DNA of 59,341 nt from a virus: positions 1 to 59,341 of the IMG/VR virus record IMGVR_UViG_3300043429_000266. The stretch is one strand, 5' to 3'. A model generated the notes under the pieces. It made no database searches. It worked only from the letters and a program-made list of their open reading frames with translations, and was not told the origin of the DNA. Made by a program: the position numbers and the translations under genes. Positions 51,535 through 58,814 of this stretch are shown here, piece by piece; positions within the stretch are counted from its first letter, which is position 1, and each line of letters starts with the position of its first letter.

Positions 51535-52247
51535 GTAAGCAAACCCGAGTCCGCTGGACTGCTGAAGAGCGCACGTTGATCGTGCAACGCATGGTTCAAC
51601 TGTTGAACAAATCCGGTAGAAATTATTCAAAAGCCGGTTTGGCATTATGTGCTCAAGAAGTGCTCCCTGCTAATCGCCGCCGTAAGATCTTCACCCCTAA
51701 AGAACTCAAAGACATGAACGCCAAGGCTCACGCCTTAGCAGCTGAAGCAATCAAGCCGATGATCCGTGAGGCTGAGGCCGCCGTGGTTGAGCATGCGGTC
51801 ATTCCGCAGCGTGACGAGCTGACAACCCTGCTTGAGTCGTTGATTGACAAGATCGCTGATAAGGTGGCCGAGCGCCTCGCAGCGCAGCTCCAAGTGCACG
51901 TCAACACAACGACCACAACACATAGCGAGCACCGCCCGCGCCACAACCCTGAGCCACCTTGCAACGCTCCCCGTGAGCCTAAGGTCGGTGTGCTCATCTT
52001 GGGTATGCAACCTCATCAGGGTAACATCCTCAAGCAGGAGTTCCCGATGCTTGACATCACCTGTTACGACTCTGACGAGGCCCGCACCAAGCAGGTCATC
52101 ATGCGCAAGCACACCATCGGTATGACTCGCTTCCTGAGCCATCAAGTTGAAGACCGCTACCGCAAGTGCCCTCGCTATCACCGCCACAGCGCCGGTACAT
52201 CCGAGCTGAAGACCCTGTTGAAACAAATCGCCGAAGGAACCGTATGA
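51531..52247 (+). CDS. Putative regulator: HTH-like N-terminus and DUF2325-like C-terminus
   Basis: A 238-aa protein. The first 30 residues (VRWTAEERTLIVQRMVQLL) look like a Myb/HTH-type start. A helical and low-complexity linker (Thr and His rich, near 130-140) follows. The last 90 residues, KVGVLILGMQPHQGNILKQE then HTIGMTRFLSHQVEDRYRKC, resemble DUF2325-like alpha/beta domains. An early regulator is a fair guess. Confidence 0.55.
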   Translation: MSKQTRVRWTAEERTLIVQRMVQLLNKSGRNYSKAGLALCAQEVLPANRRRKIFTPKELKDMNAKAHALAAEAIKPMIREAEAAVVEHAVIPQRDELTTLLESLIDKIADKVAERLAAQLQVHVNTTTTTHSEHRPRHNPEPPCNAPREPKVGVLILGMQPHQGNILKQEFPMLDITCYDSDEARTKQVIMRKHTIGMTRFLSHQVEDRYRKCPRYHRHSAGTSELKTLLKQIAEGTV

Positions 52248-52546
52248 CTACCGACCACATTGAGGCCCGAGGCCGCACTATGTACTGCACCCGCTGTGAG
52301 TGCGCGAACGAAGTGAACATGCCTGCCAAAATAGATGAGATCATTTATCAGATGGACAGTTTCCGTGATGCGCACAAAGACTGCAAGCCCCGAGCTATCG
52401 AGGCTCAGATGTCTGAGTACATCAAGGGGTTTGACGCTGGTTGCGAGCACCTGATGCGTGAGATAGAATTATTCATGAAGTCTAAGCCGCTTCCTCCTTC
52501 AAATATTGCCGAACTAGTGGCGCATTTACGCAAAGGTCTCAAATGA
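52244..52546 (+). CDS. Hypothetical protein with CxxC motif
   Basis: A 100-aa protein, ATG 52244 overlapping the previous stop. MYCTRCECANEVNMPAKIDE with HKDC could form a zinc site. The rest is helical. No family recognised. ATGA overlap with the PLP enzyme gene. Confidence 0.6.
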   Translation: MTTDHIEARGRTMYCTRCECANEVNMPAKIDEIIYQMDSFRDAHKDCKPRAIEAQMSEYIKGFDAGCEHLMREIELFMKSKPLPPSNIAELVAHLRKGLK

Positions 52547-53505
52547 CACAATCAATTTTCCCCGTCCTCGCACTTGACCGCGCTCAGGTGCAGTGGGAGC
52601 AACACCTAGGCGAACTCACCCCATGGGAAAACCGTGACGGTGTCTGGTTCAAGCGTGAGGACTACTTCGCGCCGCTCGGCTACGGCGGCCCTAACGGGTC
52701 TAAGATGCGCCAGCTCATCTGGTACATGAACCGTTACCGTGAGGGTAAGACTCACGTGCTGACCGGCGCGAGCATTCAGAGCCCCCAGCTCAGTATGTCC
52801 GCCATCGTCGGTGCGCACTTCGGCCTCAAGTGCCGTCAGGTCGTCTACAGCAAGCCACATACGGTGCTGACGCATGAGAACCCGAGTATCTCAGCCGGTT
52901 TCGGCGCTGTGTTTGAGTACGTGAACGGGCCGTACAACCCCATCATCCAACGGCGCGTGGTTGACCTGACTCAGCCCACCTCGTTGGTGGTTGAGTACGG
53001 TATCACGGTACCGCATAAGACGCGCCCCGCTGAGGATGTGTTGAAGTTTCATGAGGTCGGCGCTAACCAGATTCGCAACCTGCCCGCCGAGGTGAAGACA
53101 CTGATCGTACCTGCCGGCTCATGCAACTCGCTTTGCAGCATGTTGTTGGGTCTCAGCCGAGACTCCAAGAACCTAAACCGCCTGCGCATCGTGGGTATCG
53201 GCCCCGACAAGCGTAAGTGGGTGCGTGAGCGTATGGTGATTATGGGGGTTGACATTGACCGCCTGCCGTTCGTTACCGAGTACCACAGCCTGCACGATAC
53301 CGGCTTCAGCAAGTACAGCGACAAGTTCAAAGGTGAGAACCATTCCGGTATCAATTTTCACCCCACGTATGAGGCCAAAATTTGGCGTTACCTGCGTGAG
53401 TCGGCCTCGCTTTACGCTGATGACAAGACTGGGTTCTGGATCGTCGGTAGCGCGCCCAACCCCGCAATCGTTAAGCCGTTCTACACTAACCAAGGAGCCG
53501 CCTGA
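52543..53505 (+). CDS. Fold-type II PLP-dependent enzyme (ACC deaminase/D-Cys desulfhydrase-like)
   Basis: A 320-aa enzyme. VWFKREDYF (34-42) and GGPNGSKMRQL (48-58) match the KR[ED]D...GGNKxRKLE signature of the ACC deaminase/D-cysteine desulfhydrase group, with Lys54 as the PLP lysine. PAGSCNSLCSML (near 191) is the phosphate-binding loop. ASIQSPQLSMSAIVGAHFGL fits the second fold element. It sits in the same coupled operon as the AADT-, kinase- and TS-like genes, so I infer it edits an amino acid moiety tied to the modified base or its precursor. Free-substrate deaminase or racemase activity cannot be ruled out. Confidence 0.75.
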   Translation: MTQSIFPVLALDRAQVQWEQHLGELTPWENRDGVWFKREDYFAPLGYGGPNGSKMRQLIWYMNRYREGKTHVLTGASIQSPQLSMSAIVGAHFGLKCRQVVYSKPHTVLTHENPSISAGFGAVFEYVNGPYNPIIQRRVVDLTQPTSLVVEYGITVPHKTRPAEDVLKFHEVGANQIRNLPAEVKTLIVPAGSCNSLCSMLLGLSRDSKNLNRLRIVGIGPDKRKWVRERMVIMGVDIDRLPFVTEYHSLHDTGFSKYSDKFKGENHSGINFHPTYEAKIWRYLRESASLYADDKTGFWIVGSAPNPAIVKPFYTNQGAA

Positions 53506-53807
53506 TGTTTAACCGCATTTACACAATCATCAAGCGCCGAGTCAAGCGCAAGCTGACCGTTGCTATCTACAAGAAACCTAAGATCGTGCGCGCCTCAACG
53601 CTTGAGCGCGCCCAGCATTACGTTGACAACCACGGCTGCCCAACCACCCGCTGCTTCCCTCGCACCACTGACGATGCGTTCCGCCACTTGGGTGACGGCA
53701 TGGAGACGTTCTTCCCCCCTGAGCAACGCTGGCAAGACAAAGTGATGTTTGCCGTTGGCGTTTGCTGCTGGATCGCCCTTGGCATTTTTTACTGGAGATA
53801 CCTATGA
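53505..53807 (+). CDS. Small protein with C-terminal membrane helix
   Basis: A 100-aa protein with a very basic N-terminus (IIKRRVKRKLTVAIYKKPK) and a single membrane segment at the end (VMFAVGVCCWIALGIFYW). TGATG overlap with the PLP gene, SD AAGGAG. Function unknown. Confidence 0.62.
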   Translation: MFNRIYTIIKRRVKRKLTVAIYKKPKIVRASTLERAQHYVDNHGCPTTRCFPRTTDDAFRHLGDGMETFFPPEQRWQDKVMFAVGVCCWIALGIFYWRYL

Positions 53808-54016
53808 ACAAATTCTTTAAAGACGTGGCTAACCTGCTCCACTGGCTCTTCCCCTTCATCTGCACTTGCGCGTTTGCTTACGTTTTCGGCGCGTTCATCG
53901 AGTGGTCACGCGACCCCGCTGACTGGACTTGGCAGGCTCGTTTCTGCACCGTGATCTTCGGCGTGTCGCTCGGGTTTGCGGTTGACCGCCGCCTTGAGAT
54001 GGCTGTGAGGGACTGA
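53804..54016 (+). CDS. Small membrane protein
   Basis: A 70-aa protein with two membrane segments (LLHWLFPFICTCAFAYVFGA and ARFCTVIFGVSLGFAV). ATG 53804 overlaps the previous stop (ATGA). Function unknown. Confidence 0.62.
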   Translation: MNKFFKDVANLLHWLFPFICTCAFAYVFGAFIEWSRDPADWTWQARFCTVIFGVSLGFAVDRRLEMAVRD

Positions 54017-54019
54017 GCA

Positions 54020-54142
54020 ATGGAATGGCTTGATAAAACAGTTACCGTCGGTGATCTTCTGTCGATCGCCCTTGGTTGGTTCCTATTCGACTTGATCGTA
54101 ATAGGTCACAAAATATACAAGAACGCGAAAAGTAGGATGTAA
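54020..54142 (+). CDS. Very small membrane protein
   Basis: A 40-aa ORF: MEWLDKTVTVGDLLSIALGW then FLFDLIVIGHKIYKNAKS. One membrane segment and a basic end. Close spacing (3 bp) to the preceding gene supports it. Confidence 0.55.
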   Translation: MEWLDKTVTVGDLLSIALGWFLFDLIVIGHKIYKNAKSRM

Positions 54143-54144
54143 GC

Positions 54145-54252
54145 ATGTTAGAAAACGTAACCCTGATGGTGCTGTTGATGGTGCTCGGCGCAAGCCTCAC
54201 AGTCGCAGTGCTCATCGGTTTTATTTACTGGATGGAGATGCAGAATGATTGA
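54145..54252 (+). CDS. Very small membrane protein
   Basis: A 35-aa ORF, almost all one membrane helix: LMVLLMVLGASLTVAVLIGF. Starts two bases after the previous stop and overlaps the next gene by 8 bp. Confidence 0.55.
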   Translation: MLENVTLMVLLMVLGASLTVAVLIGFIYWMEMQND

Positions 54253-55249
54253 CTACCGTTTCAAGGAGTACAGAGAAGAATACTTCTCCGCGCTTTACAA
54301 GATGAACCTAGAGTACGGGGTCATGCCTGGACTCGTGTACCTCTACATGCCCGCTCTGGCTAAGGCCAACGGCTGGGGTGCTGATGAGAAACTCTGGTTC
54401 GCGTTCCTGAACGGCCTGACGCAGAACCCTATCACCTCGCTGCGCATGTTCCAACGCTTGTCTGAGTGCCCGCCCGCCGGAGCCCCTCTCAAGGGCTTTG
54501 AGGAGTGGTTCAACGCGAACTGGGAGACCCTGCAGTTTGACACTGACCGCCGATATCAGAAGAAAGACACCTTGGTAGCTATAAAGGCTTACGCCAAAGC
54601 GGTTGAACACTTCGGCTCGCAAGAAGCCATGCTGCGTAAAGACACCCCGTATTGTGATTTATGGTCTAGGGTGCGCGGTATGTATAGTAGTTTCGGACGC
54701 TTGTCTGCGTTCAGCTACCTCGAGTACGTGAACATCATGGGTTTCGGCAACGACTGCGATGACTTGATCTTCAGCGACAAGTCGGGCAGCAAGTCACACC
54801 GCAACGGTATGTTGTTCCTCATCGGCAAAGACGACTTGGTGTGGGACAAACGCCTTGACAACGGTCAAGACGGCAACTACAATAACTTCAAGATGATGTG
54901 TGGCTTTTTAGCCGCCTCAGCTGATGTTCATATTGAGAAGTTCAAAGCCCTGAACCCTGAAGTGCCTAACGTGGGTCGGTTCACCTTTGAGTCTAACCTT
55001 TGTACGTTCAAGAATCACTTCTTCGGTCGTCGCTATCCAGGAGTCTACGCCGACATGGCGCAAGACCGTATTGAGTGGGCCGACGAGCGCGGCCTTCAAG
55101 AGCACACTCAAGTGTTCAAGGGTATGCGCGAGGCGCTCCTGCCTGAGTGGTTGCGTCGTGAGTGTTCGCCGGCAAAGTTCAATGTCAAGTCGGCAGCCTC
55201 ATTGTTCCCTGAAACGGGTGCCCCTTATCGTGCGGAGTACTTCCTATGA
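54245..55249 (+). CDS. Amino acid:DNA transferase-like (AADT) protein
   Basis: A 334-aa protein. It carries DEKLWFAFLNGLTQNP (48-62), SSFGRLSAFSYLEYV (148-162), SGSKSHRNGM (180-189), GKDDLVW and FTFESNLCTFKNHF...RRYPGVYAD (247-270). I recall this order from the AADT (formerly aG/PT-PPlase clade 2) family, whose members attach amino acids to phosphorylated 5-hydroxymethyl-uracil in phage DNA. The neighbouring kinase and TS-like genes support this. The call rests on memory of the family, not on a search. Confidence 0.6.
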   Translation: MIDYRFKEYREEYFSALYKMNLEYGVMPGLVYLYMPALAKANGWGADEKLWFAFLNGLTQNPITSLRMFQRLSECPPAGAPLKGFEEWFNANWETLQFDTDRRYQKKDTLVAIKAYAKAVEHFGSQEAMLRKDTPYCDLWSRVRGMYSSFGRLSAFSYLEYVNIMGFGNDCDDLIFSDKSGSKSHRNGMLFLIGKDDLVWDKRLDNGQDGNYNNFKMMCGFLAASADVHIEKFKALNPEVPNVGRFTFESNLCTFKNHFFGRRYPGVYADMAQDRIEWADERGLQEHTQVFKGMREALLPEWLRRECSPAKFNVKSAASLFPETGAPYRAEYFL

Positions 55250-55440
55250 GAAACCGAACAATGACCGAACGCTCACGTCAAGTGGCGATCAAGCGCCTGA
55301 GCCGCTACCCTCTCGGCGGCGACAACCTCGGCTGGCACAAACACTACGCCGAGGTTCACAACAAGACGCAGACCTTTGACTCTGCTCATCTCGCGATGTG
55401 GTATTTGCTGCTACATCTCGCACTTGGGGAACAACAATGA
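55246..55440 (+). CDS. Hypothetical small protein in hypermodification operon
   Basis: A 64-aa protein: MTERSRQVAIKRLSRYPLGG then HKHYAEVHNKTQTFDSAHLA. ATGA overlaps with both the AADT-like and kinase genes. No family recognised. Confidence 0.58.
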   Translation: MRNRTMTERSRQVAIKRLSRYPLGGDNLGWHKHYAEVHNKTQTFDSAHLAMWYLLLHLALGEQQ

Positions 55441-56018
55441 CAAATCAAATCGTCAACATTCGCGGCTGCAACGGCTCGGGCAAGACTACAATCGTGCGCC
55501 GGTTCCTTGACAAGCTGCCGACTCAGGCGCTGGGCGGTAAGCCGAGCAAGCCCGCCGGTTATCGCGTCGACGCAACATCATGGGGTATCATGCTGCCCGT
55601 GTTCATCGTGGGTTCTTATGAGAACACCTGCGGCGGCACTGACGGAATCAGCACTCAAGAGGAGATCGCCGAACGCACCACGAAGGCGCACGGTCACGGC
55701 CATGTGCTTGTTGAGGGGCTGCTGATGAGCAAGTCCAGCGCGGGCGGTCACGTAGCTCCTATCCTCAAAGACCACGGCGCTATCTTCGGGTTCCTCGATA
55801 CACCTTGGCAAATGTGCCTTGACAGGGTTCTTTTGCGCCGTCAGGCTGCGGGTAATATCAAACCCTTTGACCCTGAGAAGACCATGCGCTCCGCCTACGA
55901 ACAATGTCACCGCTCGGCTGAGTTGTTGACTCAAGCCGGTGGGTATGATGTCCGCTGGATCGACCACCTGAACGCCGTCGGAACCGTCGTGCAATATTTG
56001 AAAGATGCTGAAGTATGA
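55437..56018 (+). CDS. P-loop kinase, candidate 5-hmdU DNA kinase
   Basis: A 193-aa P-loop kinase: IRGCNGSGKTTIVRRFL with Walker A GCNGSGKT (10-17), a strand VLVEGLLMS near 100, a strand GAIFGFLDTPW, and a LID-like LLRRQAAG with conserved Arg pair. Together with the following helical-domain protein it matches the 5-hydroxymethyl-dU DNA kinase module of thymidine-hypermodifying phages. A plain nucleotide kinase is the alternative. Confidence 0.68.
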   Translation: MTNQIVNIRGCNGSGKTTIVRRFLDKLPTQALGGKPSKPAGYRVDATSWGIMLPVFIVGSYENTCGGTDGISTQEEIAERTTKAHGHGHVLVEGLLMSKSSAGGHVAPILKDHGAIFGFLDTPWQMCLDRVLLRRQAAGNIKPFDPEKTMRSAYEQCHRSAELLTQAGGYDVRWIDHLNAVGTVVQYLKDAEV

Positions 56019-56932
56019 TTGATGTCTGCCCGTACAAGCGCCCTGACGAGCGCACCGTGACCTCTCTTGAGGGGTTGCTGTACTTCGTCTGGGAGCGTGA
56101 GGCTATCCGAGTCGCCAAAGAGGGCGGCTGGCAGGTTAATGCGCTCACCAATGACCCTGTGCTCAAGAAGTACAAGTTCACCAATATTCGCCGCCGTGAC
56201 GATCGTGTCTCTCAGTGGATCATTGAGCACTTGATCAAGCCTAACGCTGACCATGAAGATTTGTGGTTTACGTTGCTCATCGCTCGTATCATCAACTGGC
56301 CCCCGACCTTGCAGGCGTTACTGCACGAGAAAGTGATCCCGTGTGCGCCTGAAGACTTTGATGCTGAGTTGTTCTCAGTGACGATTGAGGCGCTCAAGGC
56401 TAATGGCACTAAAGTGTACTCAGGTGCTTACATGGTCTACCCGACCAAGATGGACGTGGGGGGTAACAAGTCTTCCGCTATTGCTAAGCACATCTTAGGC
56501 GGGGTGATTGAGCGCGCTGAAGACATCTGGTCTTCTCTCAACCACCCTGATTCTGATCCTTCGGTTGAACGGTTCGTAGAGTCTCTTTCTAAGTGCTTCG
56601 GCCTGAGCACCTTTATGGCCGGTCAAGTGGCTGCTGATTTGACTTATGGCGACATTGAGTTTGAAGACATTTACAGTTACGCCCCCATCGGCCCAGGAAG
56701 CTCTCGCGGCTTGAACTACTTGAAGGGCCGCCGCCCGTTTGCGAGCTGGGGTCAAGGTGACTTCAACAACGCGCTCATCGAGATTCATCACGAAATTGAA
56801 GAGCATCTTGACATCAAAGACATGACGCTACATGATGTGCAAAATGTTATGTGCGAATTCAGCAAGTATTGCCGCTGTGTCCTGAATGAGGGCGTCCCTA
56901 AAACTATCTACAAACCCGAGGAGTTGTTCTAA
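56015..56932 (+). CDS. 5-hmdU DNA kinase helical-domain / aG/PT-PPlase-like protein
   Basis: A 305-aa helical protein. DPVLKKYKFTNIRRRDDRVS (47-66) then QWI, and FMAGQVAADLTYG with IGPGSSRGLNYL (about 205-240), are the two most typical blocks of the family found next to 5-hmdU DNA kinases (HMUDK_hel, once called alpha-glutamyl/putrescinyl thymine pyrophosphorylase). Its fold is related to helix-hairpin-helix DNA glycosylases, so it probably flips and holds the target base. Overlaps the kinase by ATGA. Confidence 0.7.
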   Translation: MIDVCPYKRPDERTVTSLEGLLYFVWEREAIRVAKEGGWQVNALTNDPVLKKYKFTNIRRRDDRVSQWIIEHLIKPNADHEDLWFTLLIARIINWPPTLQALLHEKVIPCAPEDFDAELFSVTIEALKANGTKVYSGAYMVYPTKMDVGGNKSSAIAKHILGGVIERAEDIWSSLNHPDSDPSVERFVESLSKCFGLSTFMAGQVAADLTYGDIEFEDIYSYAPIGPGSSRGLNYLKGRRPFASWGQGDFNNALIEIHHEIEEHLDIKDMTLHDVQNVMCEFSKYCRCVLNEGVPKTIYKPEELF

Positions 56933-57928
56933 ATGGAAATCAACGTACGTAACGTCAATCACGCATTCAGTGATATTTTCTGGAAGCTGAAGGTGATGAA
57001 CCTGAAGCCCGAGCAGACCCGTAACGGCCCTGCTTACGTCATAAACGAGCCGGTCATCACTACCTACCGCTACCCGCAGGAACGCGTATTGTTCCACAAG
57101 GGGCGCGATGCGAACCCGATCTTCCACCTGATGGAGTCGATCTGGATGCTTGCGGGCCGCCGTGATGTGAGTTTCTTGCAGCACTTCAACAGCACTATTG
57201 GTCAGTTCAGCGATGACGGCAAAGTGTTCAACGCTGCGTACGGCTACCGCTGGCGTAGGCATTTTGGCTTTGACCAGCTCGAGGAAACCATCAAGCTCCT
57301 ACGTAAAGACCCGTCAACCCGTCAGGCGGTCATCCAGATGTGGGATCAAGACGACTTGAACAAGCGCACAAAAGACAAGGCGTGTAACACCCAAGTCGTA
57401 TTTGACACTCGCGGGGGTCGCTTGAACATGACCGTGTTCAATCGCTCTAACGACATCTGGTGGGGTGCCTACGGCGCTAACGCTGTGCACTTCAGCTTCC
57501 TGCAAGAGTTCGTCGCCAGCGCGCTCAACATGCACTGCGGTCAGTACCGTCAGGTGAGCAACAACCTGCACTTGTACGTTGATTTGTATGATGCCGCCAA
57601 GTACATTGAAAACCCGCCTACGGTTGAGGACTACGATTTGTACTCACAGGCGGCGGTCGGCCCGCTCCCGATCATGCTCAACGGCGACTACAAATCATTC
57701 CTGCTGGATTGTGAGAAGTTCTGCTGCGATCCGTTTGACCAGTCCGCACAGTACAAGAACCCGTTCTTCACCCACGTGGCTCAACCGATGGCTATGGTCA
57801 GCCGTGTGCGCAAGGTTCGCGCCGGTGACGGAATGGGCTTCGCCGCCAAGATCCGCGCTCAAGACTGGAAGCGCGCGGTGGTTAATTGGATCCACAAGCG
57901 CGAATTGCTTAGGGCCGAGAAAGAGTAA
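56933..57928 (+). CDS. Thymidylate synthase homologue, candidate dUMP hydroxymethylase
   Basis: A 331-aa TS-superfamily protein. Nucleophile Cys151 lies in KACNTQVVF (not PPCH as in normal ThyA). NRSNDIWWGAYGANAVHFS (170-188) gives the RS-x-D block and an Asn (183) at the base-selecting position, which points to dUMP, not dCMP. AAYGYRWR (101-108) and the HLYVDLY block are kept. I infer 5-hydroxymethyl-dUMP synthesis, since the kinase and AADT-like genes lie upstream; normal dTMP synthesis is the alternative. Starts right after the previous stop. Confidence 0.75.
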   Translation: MEINVRNVNHAFSDIFWKLKVMNLKPEQTRNGPAYVINEPVITTYRYPQERVLFHKGRDANPIFHLMESIWMLAGRRDVSFLQHFNSTIGQFSDDGKVFNAAYGYRWRRHFGFDQLEETIKLLRKDPSTRQAVIQMWDQDDLNKRTKDKACNTQVVFDTRGGRLNMTVFNRSNDIWWGAYGANAVHFSFLQEFVASALNMHCGQYRQVSNNLHLYVDLYDAAKYIENPPTVEDYDLYSQAAVGPLPIMLNGDYKSFLLDCEKFCCDPFDQSAQYKNPFFTHVAQPMAMVSRVRKVRAGDGMGFAAKIRAQDWKRAVVNWIHKRELLRAEKE

Positions 57929-57945
57929 ATCATGAATACCGGCGC

Positions 57946-57994
57946 GATTTGAAAATACAATCGTGGCGGTATAAAAATTGAGGCTAAAATTCAA
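57946..57994 (+). promoter_or_regulatory. Promoter-type element before second plus-strand unit
   Basis: GATTTGAAAATACAATC (57946-57962), 21 bp, CTAAAAT (57984-57990), in TTGAGGCTAAAATTCAA (57978-57994). It also reads as a sigma70-like pair TTGAAA (57949) and TATAAA (57970) with 15 bp between. The same two elements occur on the minus strand at 50427-50470. Confidence 0.6.
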
Positions 57995-58019
57995 CTCATG
58001 CTGACGGACAAGTAGGTTT

Positions 58020-58170
58020 GAAGCCAGTAGCGAACACGAGTAACCTCTAGGGGTGAAGGGCCAGTAGCGAAGACGAAGTAAACTGAATCTCCTGAATGCA
58101 TGTCGGGCAGACGTAAAGGCTGACGCCTCGGAAAGACGAGGGCTTATAACTGAATAACTGGAGTAACTTG
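58020..58170 (+). ncRNA. Structured leader with tandem GCCAGTAGCGAA repeats
   Basis: Non-coding stretch after the promoter. GCCAGTAGCGAA occurs at 58023-58034 and 58060-58071 (37-bp period), each followed by ACGAG/GACGAAG and TAA. GCCTCG-GAAAGA-CGAGG-GC forms a hairpin near 58125-58143. CTCTAGGGGTG (58046-58056) and CCTGAATGC (58091) also occur in the 5138-5294 leader. It may be a regulatory leader or a small RNA; I cannot assign it to a known family. Confidence 0.4.
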
Positions 58171-58296
58171 ATGAAATTTGACACCTCTGAACTTTTGAAG
58201 ATTTTGGCGCACTTGTCCCTTGAGGGCGAGACGTTTGAGATTTGCCGCGCGGCGCTCAAACTTCAAGTCGCCCTGCAAGCTACTCAGCGCGGTTGA
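58171..58296 (+). CDS. Very small helical protein
   Basis: A 41-aa ORF: MKFDTSELLKILAHLSLEGE then TFEICRAALKLQVALQATQR. A good AATAACTGGAG leader precedes the ATG, identical in form to that of two other genes, which supports translation. Function unknown. Confidence 0.6.
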   Translation: MKFDTSELLKILAHLSLEGETFEICRAALKLQVALQATQRG

Positions 58297-58325
58297 TCGT
58301 ATAACTTGATAACTGGAGTAACTTG

Positions 58326-58814
58326 ATGAAAAACACCCTTGAATTTATTATGGCCGGCAGTGAGGTCAAGCGGTATCACACCGTCACCACCCTGCGTGAA
58401 GAAACCGTCGGTCATCATTCACACGGCGTGGCGATGTTGTGTATGGTTTTAACCGACTACCAAGCCAGCTCTCAGCTGCTTGAGTCAGCGTTGATGCATG
58501 ACCTCGCTGAAGCCGTCACCGGTGACATTCCTTCCCCCGCTAAGCGTGAGTACGGTATCGGTGACCAAGTTTCCGCCCTCGAGTTCAGACTCCTACGTGA
58601 TGCGGGCCTGCCGGTTTACACCCTGAACCAAACTGAAGAGCGTATCCTCAAGCTCGCTGACATCGCACAAGGTGCGTTGTTCTGCCTGCGTGAGATCAGC
58701 ATGGGTAACTCTAAAATGCGTATCGTTCTAGATCGCTACATGGCTTACGCTGACAGCATGGTTCTGGTCGGGCGTGAGCGCGAATTGTTTGACACTATTA
58801 AGGAGAAAATGTGA
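58326..58814 (+). CDS. HD-domain nucleotide phosphohydrolase (YfbR-like)
   Basis: A 162-aa protein. Metal ligands are seen as VGHHSHGVAM (His31/His33), LMHDLAEAVTGD (His58, Asp59, Asp67) and a later Asp in LKLADIAQ. This is the HD-domain 5'-deoxynucleotidase plan. In a phage with a modified pyrimidine it might remove competing dNMP. ATG 58326 fits the shared leader. Confidence 0.8.
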   Translation: MKNTLEFIMAGSEVKRYHTVTTLREETVGHHSHGVAMLCMVLTDYQASSQLLESALMHDLAEAVTGDIPSPAKREYGIGDQVSALEFRLLRDAGLPVYTLNQTEERILKLADIAQGALFCLREISMGNSKMRIVLDRYMAYADSMVLVGRERELFDTIKEKM

